DNA of 64,000 nucleotides from DATBLE01 sp963808815 (GCA_963808815.1 CAWEGI010000015.1:390673-454672); one strand, 5' to 3'. Numbered from the stretch's first letter, positions 27,651 to 36,988 are shown. Notes: a model not told the origin generated them from the letters alone. A program made the numbers and translations.

Positions 27651-28572
27651 CGGTCGCGTGGTACCCCGATATGCCGGCCTGACGACATTCGGACGGCTGC
27701 CCCGGATCGAAGACGTCGATGGCTGCGACGTCGCCGTCGTCGGGATTCCATTCGACACCGGAGTCAGCTACCGGCCAGGGGCGCGATTCGGTCCGGCACA
27801 CATCCGCCAGTGCTCACGCGTGCTGCGTCCGTACAATCCCGCGTTGGACGTGTCCCCGTTCGCCAGCCAGCAAGTGGTCGACGCCGGTGACATCGCTTGT
27901 ACCCCTTACGACATCGCCGCCGCGGTGCGGCAGATCGAAGAGCAGGCGTCGGCCCTGATCGACAGCGGCGCCAAGATTGTCAGCCTCGGCGGCGACCACA
28001 CCATCGCCTACCCCCTGCTGCGCGCACATCACCGCCGCTACGGACCGGTGGCGTTGGTGCACTTCGACGCTCACCTGGACACGTGGGACACGTATTTCGA
28101 CGCACCGCTGACTCACGGCACCCCGTTTCGGCGCGCCGCGGAGGAGGGCCTGTTCGTCGCGGGCCACAGCGCACACGTCGGCATTCGCGGGGCGCTGTAC
28201 ACGCCGGACGATCTCGACGACGATGCGGAACTGGGATTCACGATCGTGCACTGTTCGGCCTTCGAGACGCGCACGGTCGCCGATGTGGTCGAGCAGCTAC
28301 GGACGACCATCGGCGACCATCCGCTCTACGTGTCGATCGACATCGACGTGCTCGACCCTGCCCACGCTCCCGCCACGGGCACACCCGAGATCGGTGGCCT
28401 GTCGAGTCGCGAACTCCTCGGACTGGTGCGCGGTTTCGAGGGACTCAACCTGGTCGGGGCGGACATCGTCGAGGTCGCACCCGCCTACGACCACGCGGAG
28501 ATCACCGGCATCGCCGCAGCGTATCTGGCGTACGAGTTCGTCTCCCTGCTGGCACAGAAGTCCAGCCGATGA
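27651..28572 (+). CDS. agmatinase/arginase-family ureohydrolase, N-terminus missing
   Basis: About 307 residues of a Mn-dependent ureohydrolase, probably agmatinase-like (agmatine to putrescine and urea) or guanidine-type. Metal ligands are visible: GGDHTIAYP, HFDAHLDTWDTY and the C-terminal DIDVLDPAHAPATGTPE. Only a short N-terminal piece (perhaps 15-25 residues) is missing, replaced by the in-frame recJ fragment across the junction at 27,650. The stop overlaps the ATG of the deacetylase gene (ATGA), indicating coupled translation. First gene of the mycobacterial part. Confidence 0.85.
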
Positions 28573-29441
28573 GCCTTCCCGCGGCCCCGGTTCCCTGGCC
28601 GAACGGCGCCCGCTGCGCGGCGTCCTTCAGCTTCGACGTCGACGCCGAGTCCGCCATGCTCGGGGTCTCCACCAAGCACGCCAGCCGGATGTCGGCGATC
28701 AGTCACCAGGCCTACGGGCCCCTTACCGGTATCCCGCGGCTGCTGGAAATCCTTGCCGGACACGGTGTCACATCCACCTTCTTCGTGCCGGGCTACACCG
28801 CGGTGCGCTACCCCGACGTGATCAGGGCGATCGTCGACGCCGGACACGAGATCGCGCATCACGGCTACCTCCACGAACCCATGTTCGGTCTGACGGAGAA
28901 CCAAGAGTCGGCGATTCTCGACCGCGGCCTGGAAGCACTCGACGCCGTCGCGGGCGTGCGGCCCACCGGCTATCGCGCGCCGATGTGGGAGCTGAACTGG
29001 CACTCGCCGAAATTACTGCGCGACAGGGGATTCCTATACGACAGCAGCTTGATGGACACCGACCATCCCTACGAACTCGCCGTCGACGGCGGCGGCCCAC
29101 TGGTCGAGATCCCGATACAGTGGGCGCTCGACGACTGGGAACAGTATTGCTACGTGCCGGACTTCTCCGGCTCGGGACTTATCGAGAGTCCGGTCAAGGC
29201 AATCGAGATGTGGCAGCTGGAATTCGACGCAATGCGCGCCGCCGACGGCTGCTTCGTACTAACGAATCACCCGTTCCTATCGGGGCGTCCGTCCCGGGCC
29301 AAGGCGTTGGACGGCTTGATCGAGTACGTGTGCTCCCATGACGACGTCTGGGTGACGAGCCTTGGCGAAATCGCTGCACACGTCCGCAGTCTCGGCCTGA
29401 CACCGCGCTCCGTCGACCGACCTGACGAGCGCGACTTCTAG
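28569..29441 (+). CDS. polysaccharide deacetylase (NodB-type) family protein
   Basis: A 290-residue carbohydrate esterase 4-type protein. It shows the N-terminal catalytic Asp region FSFDVDAES, the strand TSTFFVPGYTA, the metal-binding H-x3-H-type motif EIAHHGYLHEP, GYRAPMWEL, and a C-terminal FVLTNHPFLSGRPSR. No signal peptide is seen, so it may act on a small cytosolic amide rather than cell wall glycan. This matches its translational coupling to an agmatinase-type ureohydrolase and suggests a joint amide or guanidine catabolic function. Confidence 0.82.
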   Translation: MSLPAAPVPWPNGARCAASFSFDVDAESAMLGVSTKHASRMSAISHQAYGPLTGIPRLLEILAGHGVTSTFFVPGYTAVRYPDVIRAIVDAGHEIAHHGYLHEPMFGLTENQESAILDRGLEALDAVAGVRPTGYRAPMWELNWHSPKLLRDRGFLYDSSLMDTDHPYELAVDGGGPLVEIPIQWALDDWEQYCYVPDFSGSGLIESPVKAIEMWQLEFDAMRAADGCFVLTNHPFLSGRPSRAKALDGLIEYVCSHDDVWVTSLGEIAAHVRSLGLTPRSVDRPDERDF

Positions 29442-29457
29442 ACGCATAGCGCGAAGT

Positions 29458-29920
29458 TCACCCCGTCACGTCGTCGATGTAGCGGGTGATCATGTCCACC
29501 AGGGCGCGCCTCTCTCGACGGGTGTCCGGGGGCTCCGGAACCACCATCGCCGCCACGACCAGACCGCGCAGCGTGGCCCAGATCAGGTTGCCGAGCGTCG
29601 CGGCGTGGCGCGCGTCCAGCCCTTCGCCGATGTGCCTGCCGAGCTTGGCGAAGGTGGTGCCGAGTGCGGCGAGGTGCTCGCTGGCCCTGGTGTCGCGCAT
29701 GGCGCGGGTGGCGATCAGGATCTCGAGTGCCGCCATCGACGTCGGGCTGGAGAATGCCTCCCACGCTGCGTTGACGATGAATTCCGCTCGGTCGCGGACA
29801 TTTTCGGGAGCAGCGGGCAGTTCGCGCAGCGCCTCGGCCAGCTCGGCGAAACCCTTGTCGACGACCGCCATCAGCAGTCCGTCGCGGTCCCCGAAGTGGT
29901 ACTGCACGACGCCCCAGGTC
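29458..29920 (-). pseudogene. TetR-family regulator lacking its N-terminal half of the HTH
   Basis: Begins at the recognition helix TWGVVQYHFGDRDGLL, typical of mycobacterial TetR proteins, and continues through an intact ligand-binding domain to DDVTG. Everything upstream (helices 1-2 of the DNA-binding domain and the start codon) is missing. At 29,910-29,920 the sequence passes directly into the body of an oppositely oriented acyl-CoA reductase. It cannot bind DNA as written. Confidence 0.8.
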
Positions 29921-31060
29921 CTGGAATACATCGCCGCGACGAACCCGCTGCCGCGGCGCGTCGTGGAAAACCTCTACCGCGATGCTCCGCTGTACCTGAG
30001 CAGGCCGTTGCTGGAGAGCATGGTCGACTCCAACTTCGCCCACCGGGAAGCCCTCGACGGCTGGGTCGAGCGCGCCGACCCCTACGGCAGCAAGCTCGCC
30101 GTCCGCGCCTTTCCGCCGTGGATAGTGCACATGCTCGCCGGCAACGCGCCTGCCGGGTGTGTCGCGTCCATCGCACAGGGCGCCATTGTCAAGGCGGTCA
30201 ACCTCTTCAAGATGCCATCCAGCGATCCGTTCACCACGGTGGCGGTCCTGCGCACCATGGCAGACGTCGATCCATCGCATCCGGTCGTCCGTTCGATGGC
30301 GGCGGTGTACTGGCAGGGCGGCGACAAGGTGATCGAGCGCACGCTGTACCGGCCGCAGTACTTCGACAAGATCGTCGCGTGGGGCGGCGGCCCCGCGATC
30401 AACAACGTCATCAAGTACCTCGGACCCGGAATCCAGCTCGTCTCCTTCGACCCCAAGTCGTCGATCTCCATGATCGGTCGCGAGGCGTTCCTCTCCGGGG
30501 AAACGATGGACGACGTAGCTGAACGACTCGCGCTCGACACCACGGTGTTCAACCAAGAGGCATGTCTGGCAAGCTGTTTCGTGTTCGAAGGCGAGCGCCC
30601 ACAGATCGAGGCGTTCTGCGCCAAGCTTGCCGACAGGCTCGGTGTGGACCGCGACTACGCATCGGCTGTGGCGCAACCACTTCCGTCGGATGTGCGTGAA
30701 GAGGTCGAGGCCATGTCCGCCATGGGCGATCTCAAAGCCTTCGGCGACTTCGACGGCCGGGGGCTGGTGATCCTTTCGGATACGCCGGTCAACTTCCATC
30801 CGTCGAACAAGACATCCAACGTCGTGATGGTCGACACGCTCGGCGACGCGGTGCGTTACGTCCATGTCGCGACGCAGACCATCGGCGTCTACCCGGACGA
30901 GCGCAAGGCGCAGTTGCGCGACCGCCTGGCGGCCGCAGGGGCACAGCGGTTGTGCCGCTTGGGAACCGCGAACGCACATGCCCTGGGTAGCCCGCACGAT
31001 GCGATGTACCCCCTGCAGCGCCTCGTCCACTGGATGGCCGACGACGACATCGACCACTAG
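29912..31060 (+). CDS. LuxC-type acyl-CoA reductase, N-terminus missing
   Basis: About 380 residues of an aldehyde-dehydrogenase-superfamily acyl-CoA reductase (LuxC family), which reduces fatty acyl-CoA to aldehyde. It starts abruptly at LEYIAATNPLPRRVVENLYRD. The fold and the active-site Cys region FNQEACLASCFVFE are present, and the C-terminus is natural (HWMADDDIDH). The N-terminal part and start codon were removed together with the N-terminus of the divergent TetR gene, so both were probably joined by one deletion or mis-join. Confidence 0.82.
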   Translation, partial: PQVLEYIAATNPLPRRVVENLYRDAPLYLSRPLLESMVDSNFAHREALDGWVERADPYGSKLAVRAFPPWIVHMLAGNAPAGCVASIAQGAIVKAVNLFKMPSSDPFTTVAVLRTMADVDPSHPVVRSMAAVYWQGGDKVIERTLYRPQYFDKIVAWGGGPAINNVIKYLGPGIQLVSFDPKSSISMIGREAFLSGETMDDVAERLALDTTVFNQEACLASCFVFEGERPQIEAFCAKLADRLGVDRDYASAVAQPLPSDVREEVEAMSAMGDLKAFGDFDGRGLVILSDTPVNFHPSNKTSNVVMVDTLGDAVRYVHVATQTIGVYPDERKAQLRDRLAAAGAQRLCRLGTANAHALGSPHDAMYPLQRLVHWMADDDIDH

Positions 31061-31144
31061 CCAGGGTTGGCCCCGAACCGCCTGAGGCGACCCAAATATC
31101 CAGGATCGACCTCACGGGTGACGCGATGAGGCATTGTTGACTGC

Positions 31145-31798
31145 GTGAATGTGGACGAGATCCTCCAAACGATCCCGCCGGTTGCCGTCTACCTCATCGT
31201 CGGTGGAGTCATCGGCCTCGAGAGCTTGGGCATTCCGCTTCCGGGGGAGATCGCGCTCGTCAGCGCCGCATTGCTGGCGTCTCGCCACACCCTCGACATC
31301 AATCCGTTTTTCGTAGGCGCGTCGGCCACGCTCGGGGCGATCATCGGCGACACGATCGGGTACTCGATCGGCCACCGATACGGCATGTCGCTGTTCGAAC
31401 GGCTCGGTAAACGCTTCCCCAAACATTTCGGCCCCGGGCACGTCGCACTCGCCAAACAGCTCTTCCATCGTTGGGGCGTATGGGCCGTATTCTTCGGACG
31501 CTTCATCGCGCTGTTGCGCATCCTCGCCGGGCCGCTCGCCGGGGCGCTGAAGATGCGCTACCCGCGCTTCCTCGCCGCGAATGCCAGCGGCGCGCTGTGT
31601 TGGGCCGGTGGCACCACCGCCGTCGTCTACTACCTCGGCTTGGCCGCCGAGCGGTGGCTGTCTCGGTTCTCATGGATCGCGCTGGTGGTCGCGGTCGTGG
31701 TCGGTATCGGCATGACAATGCTGTTGCGGGAACGCACCGCTCAGGCGATCGCGCACCTGGAAGACAAGCACGACTGGGAATCGCTGCGGCGGCACTAG
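31145..31798 (+). CDS. DedA-family membrane protein
   Basis: A 217-residue inner-membrane protein of the DedA/SNARE-associated (PF09335) family, which in other bacteria includes lipid carrier flippases and supports envelope homeostasis. Conserved parts are LESLGIPLPGEIAL, GATLGAIIGDTIGYSIGHRYG and FFGRFIALLRILAGPLAGALKMRYPRFL. The start is GTG 31145. The C-terminal stop overlaps the convergent phoU stop by four bases. Confidence 0.9.
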   Translation: MNVDEILQTIPPVAVYLIVGGVIGLESLGIPLPGEIALVSAALLASRHTLDINPFFVGASATLGAIIGDTIGYSIGHRYGMSLFERLGKRFPKHFGPGHVALAKQLFHRWGVWAVFFGRFIALLRILAGPLAGALKMRYPRFLAANASGALCWAGGTTAVVYYLGLAAERWLSRFSWIALVVAVVVGIGMTMLLRERTAQAIAHLEDKHDWESLRRH

Positions 31799-32454
31799 GC
31801 CATCTGCTTGTGGTCAGGCAGTCCACCGGTCGCCTCGAACACCACCCGCTTGCCGATCTCCACGGCGTGGTCGGCGAAGCGTTCGTAGAAGCGGCCAAGC
31901 AGCGCCACATCGACCGCGGCGGAGACGCTGTCCTGCCACTTGTGGTCGATCAGCAAAGTGAACAGGTGTCGATGCTCGGCGTCCACGGCATCGTCCTCAT
32001 CGCGGAGCCGCCCGGCCTTTTCGGGATCGCGTGACACCACAACTTCCTGAGCTGTCCTCGCCAATTTAACTGCCCTGGAACCCATTTCGGAGAAGCCAGC
32101 ACGGACATCGTCGGGCAGGGCGCACTCGGGATGCCGCAACCGCGAGATGCTGGCGACGTGTACGGCCAGTGCACCCATGCGCTCGACGTCTGCGCCGACG
32201 TGGATCGCGCTCAGGATCGTCCTCAGGTCGCTGGCGACCGGTTGCTGGGTGGCCAGCAGTTTGATCGCGCTGGCCTCGGTCCGCTTGCTCATCGCCGCAA
32301 TGTGCTCATGATCGGCGATGACTTGCTCGGCCACCGAGAGGTCGGCCCCCAGCAAGGCCTGCGTCGCGTGCTCCATCGCATCGGCGGCCAACCCGCACAT
32401 CTCTCCGACCTGCGCGGACAGTGCGGACAACTCCGCGTGGTACGTCGTCCGCAT
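31795..32454 (-). CDS. PhoU-family phosphate signalling regulator (PhoY-type)
   Basis: A 219-residue all-helical protein with two PhoU repeats: MRTTYHAELSALSAQVGEMCGLAADAM, and a second repeat ending GRFYERFADHAVEIGKRVVFEATG with the E-x3-R-x2-D-H metal/repeat motif. PhoU proteins restrain the PhoR-PhoB/SenX3-RegX3 phosphate response and Pst transport. No pst genes are adjacent, as is usual for one of the mycobacterial phoY paralogues. Confidence 0.9.
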   Translation of the reverse strand: MRTTYHAELSALSAQVGEMCGLAADAMEHATQALLGADLSVAEQVIADHEHIAAMSKRTEASAIKLLATQQPVASDLRTILSAIHVGADVERMGALAVHVASISRLRHPECALPDDVRAGFSEMGSRAVKLARTAQEVVVSRDPEKAGRLRDEDDAVDAEHRHLFTLLIDHKWQDSVSAAVDVALLGRFYERFADHAVEIGKRVVFEATGGLPDHKQMA

Positions 32455-32522
32455 CGGGGCCTCCTGAAGTTCTAGCAGTCAGCCCGGGCCGGGCACCCTA
32501 GTGTGCCCACAAATGGGGACGG

Positions 32523-33863
32523 CTAATCAGGAGAGCCGACAAACTTGGCTACCTCGTCGGCGATCTGCCGAGCGTGCGTGACGTAGAGTCCGTGTCCCAC
32601 CTCTGGAAGTTCGATCAGCCTTGCGCGAGGTAGCAGCGCAGCAGTCTTGCGGCCGGTGATCTCGATCGGCGCCGACGCATCGGCGTCGCCATGGATCAGC
32701 AGAGTTGGTATGTCGAATGCCGGCAGCTCGGCACGGAAATCAGTTTCGGCGCCCATTCTCATCGTGTCGACGAGGGCCTTGACCGGTGTATCGACAATCT
32801 GCCTCGTCGTCCAGTCGGCCATCCCCGGCGACACGTTGGGGTGGACACCGAAATACGGCGGAGAGTTCTCCGCGCACCACTGCGGCACGTCCCGCCCGAG
32901 AAGCTCGAGAGCGGCGTCGAGATGCGCCGGTGCAACCCCGTCGGGGTTGTCGTCGACCTTGATCAGCAGCGGCAGGATCGGCGCCAGGAACACTGCGTGG
33001 CCGACCCGGCGGCTGCCGTGGCGAGTGACGTAGCGGACGATCTCACTGCATCCCATCGAATGTCCGACGAGAGTCACGTCTTTCAGGTCGAGATTCCCAA
33101 TGAGCCGTGCCAGGTCGTCGGCGAGCAGGTCCATGCTCCAGCGGCCGCCATGTCTGTCGGAGCGGCCGTGGCCGCGCCGGTCGTACGTGACGCAGCGGTA
33201 ACCCTTATCGAGCAGGTCCGCGACGACGTAATGCCACTGGTCCGAGTTGAGGGCCCACGAGTGTGTGAAGACGAGGCAAGGCCCGTCACCCTGATCGGTG
33301 AAGAAGAGCTCGACGCGGTCCGTAGTCAACATCCTTGGCACGACTCGATATTGGCGGTGTGCGCGCCGGGTGTCGATTACCTCACAGGTAGTGGCATCAG
33401 TGACCTTCCTGAGGCCCGAACTGATTCCGGTTGTCATTGCGCGGGTTTTGATATGCTGCTGCCACGTCGGAGTGGCGGTGACGGTCTGGGTTTGCGTCGC
33501 GACCGACGTCTGAACGGAGGTTTGCACCGTCGTCTGAACGTCCGTCTCGGTGTTGGTGACCGTGCTGGGGGCAACGGTGTCGGCGGGGGCAGGGGCGGCG
33601 CCGCCCGAGCCGCCAGACGAGTCGTGATTCTCATGATGGCCGCCGCCGCTGTTCGCCGCCGAGCTGGTCGTCGTGGTCGTCGTTGTCGTGGTCGTGGTGG
33701 TCGGCGCCGTCGTGCCGTTCGAGCTACAGGCCACCGACAGCACGCCGACCGCCACGGCGGCGATGCCGACGGTCAAGGATGCTCGTTTGCGGAGTTGGGC
33801 AGTGGTAAACGACAACGGAATCTCGCTTTCCTCGCAAAGTGACGACGTGACAGCGAGATACAT
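32523..33863 (-). CDS. lipoprotein-like N-terminal region fused to an alpha/beta hydrolase
   Basis: One open frame. From ATG 33,863 it has a signal-like hydrophobic stretch (LTVGIAAVAVGVLSVACSS, with a weak lipobox), a poly-Thr run and a Ser/Gly/Ala-rich region rich in QTSV repeats. The last ~270 residues form a complete alpha/beta hydrolase (FTHSWALNSDQWHY, GHSMGCSEIV, HGDADASAP, GHGLYV) similar to non-haem chloroperoxidase-type hydrolases. The hydrolase could start on its own at ATG 33,332 (MLTTDRVELF). Either a secreted, surface-anchored hydrolase or two genes fused by an indel. I favour the latter slightly, given the error pattern in the window. Confidence 0.65.
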   Translation of the reverse strand: MYLAVTSSLCEESEIPLSFTTAQLRKRASLTVGIAAVAVGVLSVACSSNGTTAPTTTTTTTTTTTTSSAANSGGGHHENHDSSGGSGGAAPAPADTVAPSTVTNTETDVQTTVQTSVQTSVATQTQTVTATPTWQQHIKTRAMTTGISSGLRKVTDATTCEVIDTRRAHRQYRVVPRMLTTDRVELFFTDQGDGPCLVFTHSWALNSDQWHYVVADLLDKGYRCVTYDRRGHGRSDRHGGRWSMDLLADDLARLIGNLDLKDVTLVGHSMGCSEIVRYVTRHGSRRVGHAVFLAPILPLLIKVDDNPDGVAPAHLDAALELLGRDVPQWCAENSPPYFGVHPNVSPGMADWTTRQIVDTPVKALVDTMRMGAETDFRAELPAFDIPTLLIHGDADASAPIEITGRKTAALLPRARLIELPEVGHGLYVTHARQIADEVAKFVGSPD

Positions 33864-33942
33864 ACCTACCGGGAGGCAGGCGCCACCTAACAGAGCCGCG
33901 GGCGGGTCTTTGCGTAGAGAGTCCTTTGACGTGCTCCTCGGC

Positions 33943-35191
33943 TTACGCCGCTGTTGGGTCGCTTCCTGCTTCAAGATCCACTGCCACAACGCGTTGCGGT
34001 CTTACACGGACTTCACCAGGACCACCACTGACGTGGTCCTGCCCACTTTCGCGGGAGGCGTTTAGTCTCTCCGCCCGCCCGGCGGCGAGAATGACTTTGG
34101 CGGCGTTGTGGTCACGGTCATGGATTGCCCGGCACAGTGGGCACGTCCATTCACGCACTCCCAGCGGGAGTTCGTCGAGCCGGTGACCGCAGGCCGAGCA
34201 GGTCTTGCTGGAAGCCAGCCAGCGCGACACCGAATGCACTGTGCGCCCGTAGAGATTGGCTTTATCAGCGATGATCCGGACGAACTGCCCCCAGCCCGCG
34301 TCGCTGATGGCCTGTGCGAGCCGGCGGTTGGCGACCATCCCCACGATATTGAGGTCCTCGACGTGGATCACTTGGTTCTCGCGAACCAACGCCAAAGCCT
34401 GCTTGTGGTGATAGTCCCGCCGGGCCCGCGCTACTCGCTGTGCGCGATAGCGACCTTGCGCCGCGACTTATCTCTGTTGGCTGATCCTTTCTGCCGGCGG
34501 GACTTCTCCCGCTCCAGTCGCCGCAGCTTGCGCAGCTTGCGGCCCAAATGCTTTGGATTAGCGACGTCGGTACGCTGACCGTCGCTGTCGGCGACCGTCG
34601 CCAGCCGCGCGATACCCACATCGACTCCGGCCTCCCGATCAACAATCGCCAATGGGCAGGTTGCGATGCTGACAACAAAACTCGCATAGAAGTGCCCGTC
34701 GGGTTCGCGGACGATTGTGACACTCGACGGCTCGATTGGGCAGCTCACGCGACCAACGCACCCGCACCTCGCCAACCTTCGCGACGAACAACCGCGCCAT
34801 TAGCTCGCAGGCTGAACCCGTTGCGGGTGAGCCGAAACGACTGCCGGTTATCCTTCTTCGATTTCATTCGTGGACGGCCGACCCGACCACCACGGCGCTT
34901 ACCAGAAGCCGAGTTGAAGAAGTTGCGCCAGGCCTGACGTGAGTCATTGACCGACTGCACCAACGCCACGCTGGGCACCTGACAAAGCCAGCGCCGCTCG
35001 GTCGTCTTCTTGGCCTGGGTGATGACACGGCGCTGAATCTCGCTGTCCGACAGCTTAACCCCGGCCCGAAATGCCTCATCGCGCAAGCGCAGCGCGTCGT
35101 TGAACACCACCCGGCAGCACCCGAAGACCTGCGCTAACATCCGCTGCTGGGCACGAGTCGGTTCGATGCGGTACCGGTAACGCATCTGCAT
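33943..35191 (-). pseudogene. tnpB: IS200/IS605-family TnpB (OrfB), at least three frameshifts
   Basis: RNA-guided nuclease of IS605-type elements. The N-terminal helix-turn-helix part (MQMRYRYRIEPTRAQQRML) is followed by the RuvC-I region GVDVGIARLAT (catalytic Asp), RuvC-II VIHVEDLNIVGM (Glu), the zinc ribbon CSACG...CPLC, and RuvC-III HDRDHNAA (Asp). All catalytic residues remain, but frames change near 34,800, 34,745 and 34,440, so no full-length product is possible as written. No tnpA lies nearby. Whether the breaks are decay or sequence error is open. Confidence 0.88.
34017..34041. repeat. hairpin near the 3' end of tnpB
   Basis: CAGGACCAC, a seven-base loop, then GTGGTCCTG: a perfect 9-bp stem inside the last codons of tnpB. 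Guide (omega/re) RNAs of TnpB elements overlap the 3' end of the gene, so this could be part of the RNA scaffold or of the element's right end. Inference only. Confidence 0.4.
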
Positions 35192-35254
35192 AGGACCGAC
35201 GTTAAAGCCGACCACTGACAACAGCGGGATATCACTCGTGGAACCCGAGTCCTG

Positions 35255-36988
35255 TCAGCCGGCCGAACTGACCGGCTCGATCGGCAGCCGTCGCAGCGCC
35301 GCAGGCGCATCGGCGGGCACGACCGGATGCTCCGGCGGTATCGGCGCGAGCCGCTTGTAAGGCTGCCCCTGCGCCGGCCGCTGGTCGACCTCGTCCTTGT
35401 TGGGCCACAGAGACGCCGCCCGCTCGGCCTGCGCGGTGATCGAAAGCGACGGATTCACACCGAGATTCGCCGAAATCGCCGCACCGTCCATCACCGACAA
35501 GGTCGGATAGCCGTACACCCGCTGATACGGGTCGATCACGCCGTGCTCCGGGGTGTCGCCGATCGCCGCCCCGCCGAGGAAGTGCGCGGTGAGCGGAATG
35601 TTGAACAACTCGCCCCAGGTGCCGCCCGCCACGCCGTCGATCTTCTTCGCGATCCGACGGGTGACCTCGTTGCCGACCGGAATCCAGGTGGGGTTGGGCT
35701 CGCCGTGACCCTGCTTGCTGGTCATCCGCCGGAAGCCCAGCTTCGAGCGTTCGGTGAACGTCGTGATCGAGTTGTCCAGATGCTGCATCACCAGCGCGAT
35801 CATCGTGCGCTCGCTCCACCCCTGAGGGTTGAGGAGGCGGATCAGGTTGCGCGGATCCTCACGCGCCTGGTCGAGGAACTGCTTCCACCGCGGAACGTCG
35901 GTGCCCTGCGGTCCCGCACCGTCGGTCATCAGGGTCTGCAACAGCCCCATCGCGTTGGACCCCTTGCCATATCGCACCGGCTCGATGTGCGTGTCGGAGG
36001 TCGGATGGATCGACGAGGTGATCGCGACACCGTGCGTGAGGTCGAGGTCGCGGGTCACCTCGAAACGGCCCGCGCCGACGATCGACTCCGAGTTGGTGCG
36101 TGTCAACACACCGAGCTTGTCCGAGAGCCTCGGCAGCTTGCCCTTGTCGCGCATCTTGAACAGCAGCTTCTGGGTTCCGAAGGTGCCCGCTGCGAGCACC
36201 ACGTGCGCTGCGGTGTACGTGCGCCGCTTGCGCGGCAGCAGGCCGGTCCGCACGGTGCGGACCCTCCACGACCCGTCGGGCCGCTGCTCGAAGCCGGTGA
36301 CGGTCGTCATCGGAATGACTTCTGCCCCAGCCCTTTCCGCCAACCCGAGATAGTTCTTGACCAAAGTGTTCTTGGCGCCGTAGCGGCAGCCCGTCATACA
36401 GGAGCCGCATTCGATGCAGCCCGTCCGTGCGGGCCCGGCACCGCCGAAGTAGGGGTCGGCCACGGTCTTGCCTGGCGCCTTCTCGCCGTCCGGCCCGAAG
36501 AACACGCCGACCGGGGTCGCCACGAACGTGTCGCCGACGCCCATCTCGTCGGCGACCTCTTTGACGATGCGGTCGGCGTCGGTGAACGTCGGGTTCTTGA
36601 CGACGCCGAGCATGCGCTGGGCCTGGTCGTAGTGCGGCATCAGCTCGGCGCGCCAGTCGGTGATATGCGACCACTGCCCGTCGGCGAAGAACGGCTCCGG
36701 CGGCACATACAGCGTGTTGGCGTAGTTCAGGGAGCCGCCGCCAACCCCGGCGCCGGCCAGGATCATGACGTTGCGCAGCAGGTGGATCCGCTGGATGCCG
36801 TACATGCCGAACTTCGGCGCCCACAGGAACTTGCGCAGGTTCCACGAGGTCTTGGCGAAGTCTTCGTCGCTGAACCGCCGGCCCGCCTCGAGCACCCCGA
36901 CGCGGTAGCCCTTCTCGGTGAGCCGCAGCGCGCTGACGCTTCCCCCGAATCCCGAACCGATGATCAGAACGTCATAGTCAGGTTTCAT
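35255..36988 (-). CDS. choD: GMC-type oxidoreductase, putative cholesterol oxidase ChoD
   Basis: A 577-residue FAD flavoprotein matching mycobacterial ChoD in length, sequence and location next to guaB3. The N-terminal dinucleotide-binding motif is DYDVLIIGSGFGGSVSALRL. The middle contains a cysteine cluster CIECGSCMTGC, and the GMC C-terminal domain includes LSVMDGAAISANLGVNPSLSITAQAE. ATG 36,988 (MKPDYD) is chosen because it places the FAD motif at the N-terminus; the open frame extends further upstream without conservation. Annotated in the genus as cholesterol oxidase, although its true substrate is debated. Confidence 0.92.
   Translation of the reverse strand: MKPDYDVLIIGSGFGGSVSALRLTEKGYRVGVLEAGRRFSDEDFAKTSWNLRKFLWAPKFGMYGIQRIHLLRNVMILAGAGVGGGSLNYANTLYVPPEPFFADGQWSHITDWRAELMPHYDQAQRMLGVVKNPTFTDADRIVKEVADEMGVGDTFVATPVGVFFGPDGEKAPGKTVADPYFGGAGPARTGCIECGSCMTGCRYGAKNTLVKNYLGLAERAGAEVIPMTTVTGFEQRPDGSWRVRTVRTGLLPRKRRTYTAAHVVLAAGTFGTQKLLFKMRDKGKLPRLSDKLGVLTRTNSESIVGAGRFEVTRDLDLTHGVAITSSIHPTSDTHIEPVRYGKGSNAMGLLQTLMTDGAGPQGTDVPRWKQFLDQAREDPRNLIRLLNPQGWSERTMIALVMQHLDNSITTFTERSKLGFRRMTSKQGHGEPNPTWIPVGNEVTRRIAKKIDGVAGGTWGELFNIPLTAHFLGGAAIGDTPEHGVIDPYQRVYGYPTLSVMDGAAISANLGVNPSLSITAQAERAASLWPNKDEVDQRPAQGQPYKRLAPIPPEHPVVPADAPAALRRLPIEPVSSAG

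Noticed and set aside
27178..28572. A 464-residue fused protein (membrane helix + RecJ N-terminus + ureohydrolase)
   Set aside because: It exists only because of a one-base difference from the left arm and the junction at 27,650. Treated as an artefact, not a gene fusion.
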